A stretch of DNA of 64,000 bases from Crocinitomicaceae bacterium (GTDB lineage Bacteria > Bacteroidota > Bacteroidia > Flavobacteriales_D > Crocinitomicaceae): NCBI GenBank assembly GCA_028689775.1, contig JAQVCM010000007.1, positions 62,001 to 126,000 of the forward strand, in the 5' to 3' direction. Below, one piece after another: positions 52,551 through 61,652 of this stretch. The notes below the pieces were generated by a model. It was given only the letters and a program-made list of their open reading frames with translations, had not been told where the DNA came from and searched no databases. The position numbers and the translations under genes are program-made. Positions within the stretch are counted from its first letter, which is position 1. Each line of letters begins with the position of its first letter.

Positions 52551-53735
52551 CTAGTTTAAAATTCGTTTATATATTTCTAAATATTCTCTATAACGATCAT
52601 CCTTATCAAAGAATTGTACAGCCTGCTCCCTACAAATAGTCATTAAGTTTTGTAAATCTACATCATATAAAAATCTTTCAATTCCTTTCTTTAGTGCCAT
52701 TATATTTCCCTTTTCAACTACTTCACCGACAATTGAATTTAGTGATTCGGGACTGCCACCTGTATCGTACGTAATTACAGGAGTGCCACAAGCTAAGGCT
52801 TCGATATTAGTCGTAGGAAAATTATCTAAGTAAGTTGGGTTTACAAATACAGAAGCTTCCTGATACCATTTCGCTAACTCTGCAACGCTATCTGTTTTAC
52901 AAATGCCTGTAATATTATTTGGTAATTTTTTAATTTGTGATTTAGAAAGTCCAATTAAAACAATTTTAACTTCTTCTGAAATTATTTTTCTTAACTCTAC
53001 AAAGTCATTTAATCCTTTAGCATTTGACCAAGTACTAGCTACCCCTAATATCATTTTATTGTTTTCTTTTAATTTAGGTGTTTGGAAACTTTTCAAGTCG
53101 ATACCGTTATTAATTGTTTTTACTGAATACTCTTTTAAAAACGATTGTGACACTAATTTCGCCAACCATTTACTTGGAGTTATAATTGTAAGACTTTTGA
53201 CTTGAAGAAATGCTGCTTTTTTATCATCGAAATTTTTATAACTTCGATCAGCAAAACTTCTAGGATATTTATAATTGATTGGGCATTTCTCACAATGAGT
53301 TAACCATTTAGTACATAAGATTTGTTCAAAGTGACTGCAATGGCCTGTAAACGGCCAACAATCATGGAAGGTCCATACTACAGGAATTTTTTCAACTTTT
53401 ATATAATTAAAAAGAACTTGATAATTTATGTAATAACCGTGAATATTATGCAAATGAATAATGTCGGGTTTAATAACTTCTATTTGTTCAATAAAAGATT
53501 TTGTGGCACTGTAAGACCCTAAGCCATGTTGGTCGGTCAATAGCGTTCTAAAACCATGCAGATAAACATCTTTAATATCTCCTATTTTGATCAAATTGGA
53601 CTGACTTGGTCTACTACCTCTTCCATAAGCTATAAAACTTTCATGGCCGTTAGCAATTAAAACTTTACCAATATCTTCTGCAATTCGTCCTGTACTTTCA
53701 GAATTAACAATGGTATTTATTTGGAGTACTTTCAT
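52551..53735 (-). CDS. Glycosyltransferase, GT4 (WcaC-like)
   Basis: A 394-residue GT-B glycosyltransferase. The N-terminal MKVLQINTIVNSESTGRIAED and HLHNIHGYYINY are typical of WcaC-like enzymes. The C-terminal half has GVASTWSNAKGLNDF near 235 and VNPTYLDNFPTTNIEALACGTPVITYDTGG near 310, which includes the Glu-x7-Glu region of GT4 (EALACGTP). The start is ATG 53735; an upstream in-frame codon was not used because the family start fits. A cytoplasmic, membrane-facing transferase is expected. Confidence 0.88.
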   Translation of the reverse strand: MKVLQINTIVNSESTGRIAEDIGKVLIANGHESFIAYGRGSRPSQSNLIKIGDIKDVYLHGFRTLLTDQHGLGSYSATKSFIEQIEVIKPDIIHLHNIHGYYINYQVLFNYIKVEKIPVVWTFHDCWPFTGHCSHFEQILCTKWLTHCEKCPINYKYPRSFADRSYKNFDDKKAAFLQVKSLTIITPSKWLAKLVSQSFLKEYSVKTINNGIDLKSFQTPKLKENNKMILGVASTWSNAKGLNDFVELRKIISEEVKIVLIGLSKSQIKKLPNNITGICKTDSVAELAKWYQEASVFVNPTYLDNFPTTNIEALACGTPVITYDTGGSPESLNSIVGEVVEKGNIMALKKGIERFLYDVDLQNLMTICREQAVQFFDKDDRYREYLEIYKRILN

Positions 53736-53781
53736 TAGTTTGTAGTTCGAGATTTTAAAAATCACAAGGTCAATTGAAGTC

Positions 53782-54864
53782 TTAATCTTTCAAAATAAAA
53801 TTGTAATACGCATCTGCAATATCATTGAGATTAAATTTACTATTTATTTTGGCGGCATTTTGGCCCAAAACAGTTCTTTTCTCTTCGTTTTGCATAAGGC
53901 TATTCAGCTTGGTTTTAAATTCATTTGAATCGAAGAGAGGAATGAGATACCCGTTTACTCCTTGATCTATCATATCTGAAGGTCCTGCTAAACAATCGTA
54001 GGCAATAACTGGTAAGCCAGCTGACATCGCTTCACCTATTACATTTGGGAAGCCTTCCGAACTCGAAGTAAAAGCGAAAACTTTGCTTTTACGGTAATAT
54101 TCGTCTACATTTTTTTGAGCTCCAACAAGTTTTACGCGACTCTCTAAATTCAATTCTTTTACTAGTGATTTATATTCCATAAGAAGGTCTATTTTATTAG
54201 GATTTCCACCAACAATAATTAGTTTCCAATCAGCCATATTGCATTGAGCAAAAATCTTTATCAAGTCATCAACATGTTTAGTCTTAATTAATCTTCCTAC
54301 CGTCAAAACATAATTTTGTTTTATAATTTCAGGATGGTCAGCTACTTCTCGGATTGGGTTTCCAATGACTGTAATATTGGAATTCCATTCATTTTTTTTT
54401 GCAATTTCAGCTGCTTTTAAAGTTTGGGCAATGTAGCCCTTCGCTTTTGGATATAAAAAATCCCGTAATTTATTTTGAATTTTTCCAAGATTTAAATTTG
54501 GTTGACTCCGATCTGATATATATACAGGATACCTTAAACCATAAAGAGATATTAGTACTAAGTTATTCCAATACTCTCCAAAGCTTAGAATTGAATTTGG
54601 TTTAATTTTTTTGATTTCTTTTCTTAAATAAAGAAGCGTTTTCAGTGTAAAAATGAATCGATTTGTTGCTGAATATGAAAATGTCGGACGATGAATTATA
54701 ACACTGTCTGGAATGTTATATTTGACCTCTCGAGTTTTTCCGTATAAAATAAGATGTAACTGAACATTTTTTTTCGCAAAGACATTTAGCAACAAGCTCA
54801 TAACTCTTTCCATTCCGCCATACTCCAGTGATGGAATTAAAAACACTATTTTTTTTATTTTCAC
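53782..54864 (-). CDS. Glycosyltransferase, GT4
   Basis: The 360-residue product has the acceptor-side loop LIPSLEYGGMERVMSLLLN at the N-terminus and the donor half YVLTVGRLIKTKHVDDLIKIF, VGAQKNVDEYYRKSKVFAFTSSSEGFPNVIGEAMSAGLPVIAYD. The latter contains the GT4 Glu-x7-Glu (EGFPNVIGE). It is a retaining enzyme using a nucleotide sugar. The only suitable start is GTG 54864, since the next in-frame ATG lies inside the GGMERVM motif. It is the first of two adjacent GT4 genes in transcription order. Confidence 0.88.
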   Translation of the reverse strand: MKIKKIVFLIPSLEYGGMERVMSLLLNVFAKKNVQLHLILYGKTREVKYNIPDSVIIHRPTFSYSATNRFIFTLKTLLYLRKEIKKIKPNSILSFGEYWNNLVLISLYGLRYPVYISDRSQPNLNLGKIQNKLRDFLYPKAKGYIAQTLKAAEIAKKNEWNSNITVIGNPIREVADHPEIIKQNYVLTVGRLIKTKHVDDLIKIFAQCNMADWKLIIVGGNPNKIDLLMEYKSLVKELNLESRVKLVGAQKNVDEYYRKSKVFAFTSSSEGFPNVIGEAMSAGLPVIAYDCLAGPSDMIDQGVNGYLIPLFDSNEFKTKLNSLMQNEEKRTVLGQNAAKINSKFNLNDIADAYYNFILKD

Positions 54865-54899
54865 GCAATTATTTTTTTGACGACATTTTTTTATTCATA

Positions 54900-56015
54900 C
54901 TAAATAGATGCTTTATTTCTAATTATTCTATCTAGGTCCATTGTTGTTATAAATTCTACGTCAGGCCACTTTGTTAATATTGTATTTATTAGTGATTTGA
55001 ATTCTTTTGTGTTTTTAGTTAGATTATTTTCATTTAAACTTCCAATAAAATTAATTCTATGTGTACTAATTATAGCTGGTTTTTTCCAGAAGAAAGCATT
55101 TTTAATGTCCTTGATTGTTTTTTCAAAACCTTCCCCCGTTATCGACGGTTCAAAATCACAATTTCTAATACCATATATTTGATTGTTTGCATTAGTATCT
55201 CCTAAACGATGGCGAACTAATTTTCTAGGTTCCTTATTTTCTTTCGGGATTAATTGATATTTCATTCCCTGGAGATGTTTTATGCCGTTACTGGCTAATG
55301 TTTTTTCTAATTCAACACTCCAAACATAATTATTCGCTATAAAAGACTCTGCTTCATAATTAAATAGTTTTTTGAAAAGGTCTAAACCTTCTACTATAGA
55401 ATTAGACAAAAATTGATTGTTTTGTGAATCTAAAGTAGCTTGAATACTTTGTCTGTTTGGGAAAACATCAGTACTAAGTCCCCACATATTATGTTTGAAT
55501 GCAAATTGGAAATCTTTGCTATTTAGAAGAAGCTCTAGCCATAATTCTACATTTACGTGTTCACGCCCATGAAATTGTGGGTAAAATAGTTTCTCAGCAA
55601 TTCCTATCTTATATAAGTCATAGACTTTATTGTGATTATTATATCTATCAAGAGTTTCTGTAAATGGCTCGTAAAAATACTCCTTATAATTACTTACTTT
55701 TATTTTTTCAAAATCAGGATTTGCCACCACGGTGTTGGCAGTTATAATTGGATGATTTCCTTTAAAGTCTTTAAAGGAGTATAATAATTCAAATAACCTC
55801 TCCATATCCGTATTTGATTCTAATGTGTCAAATTTACAATATGGACTATTGTCCACTGGAATTCCATGTTTTTTTAATTTGTCAAAAACTTGATTAGAAG
55901 GCATTCGAATACTGCCCCAATCATCACTCTCAAAAACAATAATTTTCCTATTAGTTGTAAATCCGGTGGCATTAACTAGATTTCGAGAAACTATTTGCCT
56001 CAAATTATTTAACAT
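54900..56015 (-). CDS. Deacetylase-like (NodB-fold?) protein, copy 1
   Basis: A 371-residue paralogue of the protein at 46392, with the same motif order: IVFESDDWGSIRMPS near 25, FHGREHVNVELWL near 145, IRNCDFEPSITGEG and STHRINFIG. The Asp-Asp and His-x3-His layout suggests a metal-dependent NodB-type deacetylase, but the catalytic assignment is inferred. The two copies differ across most of their length, so they may act on two different sugars of the repeat unit. Confidence 0.65.
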   Translation of the reverse strand: MLNNLRQIVSRNLVNATGFTTNRKIIVFESDDWGSIRMPSNQVFDKLKKHGIPVDNSPYCKFDTLESNTDMERLFELLYSFKDFKGNHPIITANTVVANPDFEKIKVSNYKEYFYEPFTETLDRYNNHNKVYDLYKIGIAEKLFYPQFHGREHVNVELWLELLLNSKDFQFAFKHNMWGLSTDVFPNRQSIQATLDSQNNQFLSNSIVEGLDLFKKLFNYEAESFIANNYVWSVELEKTLASNGIKHLQGMKYQLIPKENKEPRKLVRHRLGDTNANNQIYGIRNCDFEPSITGEGFEKTIKDIKNAFFWKKPAIISTHRINFIGSLNENNLTKNTKEFKSLINTILTKWPDVEFITTMDLDRIIRNKASI

Positions 56016-56178
56016 AAGTATAATTCACCATAATATTATTAATTGCTTTTAAGAGAAATCTTCGGAGATAGTTGAATCTTTTTTAGGTGTAAATTCGAGT
56101 TTAACATGTGGTTTTTCTAAATATGTAAAAATCAAAATAAGTCTTTGTAAATGACTTTAATAGAAGCTTCAAGTTCAT

Positions 56179-56730
56179 TTATAGATCTTTTATATTATTT
56201 ATATATTCTGCCGTTGGGTTTTCCTTTGATATAATTTTAGCAGGGTTACCTATTACAATTGAATTTTCAGGAACATCAAAATTAACATAAGCATTTGGAG
56301 CGATTAATACATTATCGCTTATTTTTATATTACCTACAATTACGCTACCCACACCAATCCATACTTTATTTCCGATTTTTGGCGAGCCTTTTTTGATACC
56401 CCGATTTTGCCTACCTATCGTCACATTGTGATTAATATTACAAAACTCACCTATTTCCGCATTTTCATTGATAACAACAGAACCAAAATGTCCAAAATAA
56501 ATACCTTTACCTATTTTTGTTTTACTACTAATTTGAAATCCAAACTTATAACAATAGTGTCTTAAGAAAAGTTTAGCTAAGACTTTAATAATGAAATTGT
56601 TTGTTGAGTTATATATTCTGTGAAAGAAAATATATCTAAAACCTTGGTTTCTGTACGCTTTTAAAAAGGAGTAAAATGAAAACTTTTCTGGACAAAGCCT
56701 GTAAATATCATATTTTATTTTATTAAGCAT
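56179..56730 (-). CDS. Serine-acetyltransferase-like sugar O-acetyltransferase
   Basis: The 183-residue product has a short N-terminal helical part followed by hexapeptide repeats of the left-handed beta-helix (IGKGIYFGHFGSVVINENAEIGEFCNIN and later), ending PENSIVIGNPAKIISKEN. The catalytic His and the NHNVTIGRQNRGIKKGSPKIGNKVWIG loop are of CysE/SAT style. In a polysaccharide locus this form usually O-acetylates a sugar and does not make cysteine. It precedes the deacetylase-like gene by 163 bases. Confidence 0.8.
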   Translation of the reverse strand: MLNKIKYDIYRLCPEKFSFYSFLKAYRNQGFRYIFFHRIYNSTNNFIIKVLAKLFLRHYCYKFGFQISSKTKIGKGIYFGHFGSVVINENAEIGEFCNINHNVTIGRQNRGIKKGSPKIGNKVWIGVGSVIVGNIKISDNVLIAPNAYVNFDVPENSIVIGNPAKIISKENPTAEYINNIKDL

Positions 56731-56872
56731 TATTAAGGCAATTAATTATTTTATACTGATTTATGTTTATTTCAAAACTTAATTTTTTTTGACTCATTTT
56801 CTTGCATATTGAATTTGAGAACGAACTAGATAGTTTTTTTTGATTTATTAGGATTTTCATTATGCTTAGTAA

Positions 56873-56980
56873 ATGAATAATAAAAACGATGAAGCTAACG
56901 CATTACACTCAGCTTATAAATTTAATATGGCCTATATTTATATAATGATACTATGTATCGCTTTCCTTTTTTTTAAATAA
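56873..56980 (+). CDS. Possible small membrane protein, 35 residues, opposite strand
   Basis: On the + strand ATG 56873 opens MNNKNDEANALHSAYKFNMA followed by a hydrophobic run (YIYIMILCIAFLFF) and a stop at 56978-56980. A polar start plus one membrane helix is the shape of many small membrane proteins. It overlaps the last eight bases of the convergent polymerase gene, and no clear promoter is seen. Chance is a serious alternative in A+T-rich DNA. Confidence 0.22.
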   Translation: MNNKNDEANALHSAYKFNMAYIYIMILCIAFLFFK

Positions 56981-58205
56981 GAGACTTTATAAAATCTAGA
57001 ATTGGACTATCTTCTATAAACCAATTTATTATTGGATTTCCTATAAAAAAAAACACACCTATATAATTTAGCCCCATCCTAATATTGAATGCGATTATTA
57101 CAATAAGTGAAAGTATCAATATTTTTTTAAGAAAAAAAGGAATTTCTGATTTTTGATTTAAGTAAAGCAGAAAAGCAGTATATAAAATTAAATTAGAAAC
57201 AACAAGAAAACGACCGCCGGATGGCAGTGATGAGGCAATATTACTAAATGAGGCGAATAACAGCCCCATTGTTAAAAATATATCAAATTTTTTATCTACT
57301 ACGTTTTTTTTAAAACCAAAATTAAAGACCATTAAAACTGCCATTAATAAAATGCTATACTTACCTAATTGCTCTATTAAAACTTGTTCAAAACTCATGT
57401 TAAGTTCAGCATCTTTTAATCCTTCAGCATATTCTAAATTTAAATATCCACTTCGAGATTGAGTAAAACCAGGTAACTGTGAAAAATAATCTCCAATTAC
57501 CTCTAAGTTAAGCTCTCCCAAGAAAAAGGTAGCTATGAAAATCCCGAACATGATCTTTTTCCTATTGACGGGAATTAAATTATGAATTAAAAAAAGTACT
57601 AATGCAATTAATATCGAGAAGTGTATAAAGATTGGAAGCACTAAAAACCACCAGCCTTTTTTATCATTGTTTAAAGTTACTACTAGTACACCATAAAAAA
57701 ACATCATTACTGCTGTCCACATTCGGACTCCATTAATATTCCAGATGGGATTGGTAAAAGCCAACAATAAAAAAACCGTTAATACTAATCCAGTTAAAGG
57801 TATACCTAAGTAAGTACGAATTAGAATTAAACTTTTGAAATAGAAATAACCAAATACGATAGAAAATATTACAAATAAAACCTTTGTATTATCACTTATT
57901 AAACTTACTATCCAAGTGATTACTGGTTGATAGACATCTAATTTAGTTCCTTCTTCGCTGTATAAATTTGTTTGTAACTCAGAAAAAGTCAAATTGTGTT
58001 GATGATAGTGTTTTAATTCATCTGCGTATGTTTTTGAGTCACCTCCTGTTGTAGAAACAATAAAAGAGATTCCGAAAAAAACAGATAATAACAGGTATGG
58101 ACCAACCTTTTTAGTGTCTTTAAAGTTTTTCAACAAATAAATTGCACTAAAGAAAGGATTAAATAACCACAAAAGAAAAAAAGTTTTATTATCTACTTTT
58201 GGCAC
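56973..58205 (-). CDS. EpsG/Wzy-type polysaccharide polymerase
   Basis: The 410-residue membrane protein has about ten transmembrane segments and a large external loop around residues 60-110 (GGDSKTYADELKHYHQHNL). The pattern of FGISFIVSTTGGDSKTYADEL, then aliphatic helices, then LPSGGRFLVVSNLILY fits EpsG/Wzy polymerases, which join flipped repeat units. Sequence identity in this class is always low, so the call rests on topology and locus. The start is GTG 58205; the gene abuts the glycosyltransferase stop. Confidence 0.78.
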   Translation of the reverse strand: MPKVDNKTFFLLWLFNPFFSAIYLLKNFKDTKKVGPYLLLSVFFGISFIVSTTGGDSKTYADELKHYHQHNLTFSELQTNLYSEEGTKLDVYQPVITWIVSLISDNTKVLFVIFSIVFGYFYFKSLILIRTYLGIPLTGLVLTVFLLLAFTNPIWNINGVRMWTAVMMFFYGVLVVTLNNDKKGWWFLVLPIFIHFSILIALVLFLIHNLIPVNRKKIMFGIFIATFFLGELNLEVIGDYFSQLPGFTQSRSGYLNLEYAEGLKDAELNMSFEQVLIEQLGKYSILLMAVLMVFNFGFKKNVVDKKFDIFLTMGLLFASFSNIASSLPSGGRFLVVSNLILYTAFLLYLNQKSEIPFFLKKILILSLIVIIAFNIRMGLNYIGVFFFIGNPIINWFIEDSPILDFIKSLI

Positions 58206-58206
58206 T

Positions 58207-59316
58207 CTAACTTAATTTTAGGAATTCTTTTACTACGTTTTCAATTCTATATTGCTCGGGGTTCGATATGATAAATTGCTGTTCATAATTACCTTCTAAA
58301 AATTGCATTACAATATCTGTATCAAATTCATTGGTTAATGATGAAAGGATCGGTTTTCCTAAAATATAATAATCAATTAGTTTACTGGGTGATTGATGTA
58401 CTGGATCAAAAGCTATATTGACTAAAAAATCCATCTGACTTAAAACCGTTAGTAACTCATTTCTTGGTATGTAGTTTCTTACTTCTAATTTATCTTTAAG
58501 AATAGACTGAAATGGTGCTACTAAATCTATATTTTCAGTGTACATTATAAATTTAAATGGCTTATCTATTGATGATAAATAGGTAAGTAATTGAGATGGA
58601 TTTCTACCAGTTTCAATTAATGACCCTGCAAAAGCAAAAGTGGGTATAGGGTTCTTAATATCATTATTCAATTTTATTGTATCAAATTTAAATCCTTGAG
58701 AGATTTCAATAATCTTAGAATGAAATTCGGGATAATAATTTTCTTTCATTGTAATTCTTGGAATAGATATAAAATCAGCTTTTCTGCAAAACCATTTTTC
58801 AAGATATTTAAAATAGAATATTTTTTTAAAACTATCGTAAATTCCCATCATAAAAGGATCACCGCAATCAGCTACCCAAGCCTTTGCAATTGGGTTTTTT
58901 TCGGATCTAGCCCATGCTGTTCCCCAATGTGTAGGATGGGGAGCAGCAATTGTAATCATCAAGTCGTAAAATTCTGTTTCCTTTTTTAATGCTTTTTTAA
59001 CCTTAAACATCAGTTCGATATCTGGATAGTCGATTAATTGAAGTAAAACTCTATTTATAATTCTTTTAACTAAAACCACTATTTTTGAACCTGAATTAAT
59101 ATTAAGAATTCGAAGTTTTCGGGCTCCTAAATCTTTTATTCTTACGCCAAATTCTTCTTCAATTGAAAGATGATATTCGTTATTTTTAATGGTGTATAAT
59201 GTAACATCGTGACCTTGTCTACATAATTCTTTTACCAATTCTGTTGTTCTAAATGAACGGGGACTATTTTTTGGAAAAAAAGAGCTGCTTACAACTAGTA
59301 TTTTTTTCTTATCCAT
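58207..59316 (-). CDS. Glycosyltransferase, GT4-like
   Basis: A 369-residue GT-B enzyme: MDKKKILVVSSSFFPKNSPRSFRTTELVKELCRQGHDVTLYT is a classic N-terminal acceptor half with the SPRSFR loop. The C-terminal half has TFAFAGSLIETGRNPSQL near 230 and VNIAFDPVHQSPSKLIDYYILGKPILSSL near 310. The donor is unknown. Its ATG overlaps the last codons of the epimerase relic at 59309 (ATGGATAAG contains the relic's TAA), so it was once translationally coupled to that gene. Confidence 0.85.
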   Translation of the reverse strand: MDKKKILVVSSSFFPKNSPRSFRTTELVKELCRQGHDVTLYTIKNNEYHLSIEEEFGVRIKDLGARKLRILNINSGSKIVVLVKRIINRVLLQLIDYPDIELMFKVKKALKKETEFYDLMITIAAPHPTHWGTAWARSEKNPIAKAWVADCGDPFMMGIYDSFKKIFYFKYLEKWFCRKADFISIPRITMKENYYPEFHSKIIEISQGFKFDTIKLNNDIKNPIPTFAFAGSLIETGRNPSQLLTYLSSIDKPFKFIMYTENIDLVAPFQSILKDKLEVRNYIPRNELLTVLSQMDFLVNIAFDPVHQSPSKLIDYYILGKPILSSLTNEFDTDIVMQFLEGNYEQQFIISNPEQYRIENVVKEFLKLS

Positions 59317-59540
59317 AAATCTTAATTAATTCAACCATAATTCTCTCAGTATTTTTATTATCCCACAGCTACGGAATCATTCTTACCCCTCCATTTACCT
59401 TTAAATAACTTCTATAAAGCTGGTTTTATTTTTTCAGGTGCAGTACCTATTAATTAATTCCAGTAGTTACTATTGCTGGTCTCTCCGTATTGTAAATTTA
59501 TGCAAGGAATTCCCATCACTGTTGTCTCTTCTGTATTTTT
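59309..59540 (-). pseudogene. Relic of a WecB-type UDP-GlcNAc 2-epimerase gene (3' end only)
   Basis: On the - strand this spacer still reads NTEETTVMGIPCINLQYGET, then after a TAA (59454-59456) LIGTAPEKIKPAL, a TAG (59412-59414), KLFKGKWRGKNDSVA and, after a one-base frame change, LWDNKNTERIMVELIKIYG with its own TAA at 59309-59311. The order EETTxxGIPC, LxGTxPEKI, GKWxxG, LWDxKxxERI is the C-terminal quarter of non-hydrolysing UDP-GlcNAc 2-epimerases. It differs in type from the intact epimerase at the right edge, so it is not a recent copy of that gene. Confidence 0.8.
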
Positions 59541-59549
59541 AATTAATAA

Positions 59550-60146
59550 CTAGATAACAAAAATATTCTCTCGATTCTTTTCAAATTCTGCAATTGTTAA
59601 ATAACGGTACCTTTCTTCCTCGTCATACCAAGGAGAAAATTTTTCTTTATCTAATTGTTTAATAAGCTTAGCAGGTGTTCCACCAATTACACAAAAACCG
59701 TCAGGAAAACTTTTAGTGACGACTGAACCTGCTGCCACAATTGTACGTGTACCTAACTCTACTCCCGCTGTAACCACACTATTCATTCCTATCCATGAGT
59801 AATCACCTATTTTTATTGGTGCAGTTGTGTATTTTCTTTGATCATATAAGTCGTGATTAGCGCTTAAAATGCCAACATTTGGACCAAACTGCACATAATT
59901 TCCTATATAAACCTTTCCCGACCCTTGAATGTAACAACCTGGTCTTCCTATTAAGCAATTGATTCCAACATATACTTTCTTGTAATGTGCAATTATACAA
60001 TTTCTATCTGCTGGCCAATACCTTTTTTGCAGACCTACTTTGAAGTTTAAAAAATCGAGGTAACTACTTTGTTGCTTTGTTTTGCAAAATTGTTTGTATT
60101 CTGAATAATAGGGAAGAAAATTCTTTAACTTTTTTATGTAACTCAT
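59550..60146 (-). CDS. Hexapeptide-repeat sugar O-acetyltransferase
   Basis: The 198-residue product of the LbH/maltose-acetyltransferase type has hexapeptide coils from about 70 to 165 (VYVGINCLIGRPG, IGNYVQFGPNVGILSANHDLYD with the catalytic His, IGDYSWIGMNSVVTAGVELG). The end VIGGTPAKLIKQL is typical. It should acetylate a sugar hydroxyl of the repeat unit. Its ATG overlaps the flippase stop (ATGA). The stop is followed directly by the epimerase relic, so the gene probably arrived by a recombination that cut the old epimerase. Confidence 0.85.
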   Translation of the reverse strand: MSYIKKLKNFLPYYSEYKQFCKTKQQSSYLDFLNFKVGLQKRYWPADRNCIIAHYKKVYVGINCLIGRPGCYIQGSGKVYIGNYVQFGPNVGILSANHDLYDQRKYTTAPIKIGDYSWIGMNSVVTAGVELGTRTIVAAGSVVTKSFPDGFCVIGGTPAKLIKQLDKEKFSPWYDEEERYRYLTIAEFEKNRENIFVI

Positions 60147-61615
60147 TTTCCTATTTTATTAATTATCGGTTTTACAATTGAATAATAATCAATTTTTTTA
60201 AATTTCACCCAAAGAGAAAACAAAATAATATACACTATACCAGAAACAGCTAGTGTAGCAATAATATTTATTTCGACTTCCATTAAAAAATATTTTAATG
60301 GAAATAATATTATTATCGAAGGAATCAATAAACTAAATATTAATTTTAATGGAAATAATTCAAGAATCCTTACTTTAAAATACTTCGCGATATATGCTAG
60401 TATTATTATTATTCTTCCGATTTGACATATAACAGAAATTATCGTAATGATGATTGCTGAATTTATGGTGTAAACTGAAATAGTTTCTAGGATAACTAAT
60501 ATGATTGCGCCATACATGTGTACCTTGTAGTAAAACCGATGTCCTCCTATCGATAATATTAATGGGCCAAAAGCAATTAAGGTAAAGAAATTTACTACTA
60601 ATTTTATTTGAAAATACTGGCCTGATGACTGGTATTTTTCTCCATATAAAACCATCATTATTATTTCTGAAAAGAAAAGACAGAATATGACTATTGGGTA
60701 AACTATTTTTACAGTTTTAGTAAATACCGATCGGAATAGTTCTAATATTTCTTGTTTGGACTCTTCTTTATTATCAAATGCCTTTTTTGAAAAAATAGGC
60801 GCTAAAACTATTGAGCTCGCAGAAATCACCATTCCAACAAAAGGTATTTCAAGTGACCCGTTTGCAAAGTCTGCAAACACTTCATTTCCAAAAAATCGAC
60901 TTATAAAGAATTGATCTGAAGAAGTTATTATTATACCCCAAAGCGTTGCTCCCATTAATGGGATTGTATAACTAAAGATTTCTTTATACGAAATATGTGT
61001 TTTTTCCTTTATTTCATTTCTAACAGGTCTATTTTTCAATAATAATGCCAGTACAAAACTAAAGAAAGAAGCTAGCGTAAATCCTATTATTGCAGAGTTA
61101 ATACTGCCTTTAAATATAACAACAGGAAGTGCAACACATAAAAGCATTACTAATTTAGTTGATATATCGTAAAAAGCTAAAAACTTTGTTTGGTTGTACG
61201 TTGCTAAAATACCTTCAAGTCCCATAGTGGGTAACATGAAAAAAGGTACAAGAGAAAAATATTTCAGCGGTTCTATTAAGTTCTCGTTATTCATTGCTTG
61301 TCCAATCGTTTCTGCACCGAAAAACAAAAGCGCGGACATTATTGCTCCGAGCAATAATAGAATATAGTTTAATTTTGATATTAAATCTTTTGCTTCAGAA
61401 CGTTTTACTCTTGGTAAGAAATAGCTATATGCCTTTGGTAAACCTAGTGTAAAAACAACTAATATTGTACTATAGATATATAGTACTTGTTTATAAGTTC
61501 CATAATCATCTTTATTGAAATATCTGCTTAGTAACATTGAGCTAGCAATAACAAATACAAAAGAGGAGAAAGAACCAATAAGAACCCATAGAGTTTGTTG
61601 TGTATTATTTGACAT
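60143..61615 (-). CDS. wzx: Wzx-type polysaccharide repeat-unit flippase
   Basis: A 490-residue inner-membrane protein with about fourteen hydrophobic helices, of the polysaccharide synthesis (MATE/MVF-like) class. It carries YFNKDDYGTYKQVLYIYST near the N-terminus, the usual RYFxxxxYG-type motif, and a basic KKAFDNKEESKQE loop in the middle. It flips lipid-linked repeat units across the membrane for the polymerase at 56973. Substrate specificity cannot be read from sequence. It overlaps the acetyltransferase start by four bases. Confidence 0.9.
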   Translation of the reverse strand: MSNNTQQTLWVLIGSFSSFVFVIASSMLLSRYFNKDDYGTYKQVLYIYSTILVVFTLGLPKAYSYFLPRVKRSEAKDLISKLNYILLLLGAIMSALLFFGAETIGQAMNNENLIEPLKYFSLVPFFMLPTMGLEGILATYNQTKFLAFYDISTKLVMLLCVALPVVIFKGSINSAIIGFTLASFFSFVLALLLKNRPVRNEIKEKTHISYKEIFSYTIPLMGATLWGIIITSSDQFFISRFFGNEVFADFANGSLEIPFVGMVISASSIVLAPIFSKKAFDNKEESKQEILELFRSVFTKTVKIVYPIVIFCLFFSEIIMMVLYGEKYQSSGQYFQIKLVVNFFTLIAFGPLILSIGGHRFYYKVHMYGAIILVILETISVYTINSAIIITIISVICQIGRIIIILAYIAKYFKVRILELFPLKLIFSLLIPSIIILFPLKYFLMEVEINIIATLAVSGIVYIILFSLWVKFKKIDYYSIVKPIINKIGK

Positions 61616-61652
61616 TTAGTTATTTGTAAATATTCTATGTTTTTGTGATTTA

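Noticed and set aside
56049..56178. Small frame directly after the acetyltransferase stop on the - strand
   Set aside because: Careful reading gives only 25 codons, with no recognisable motif.
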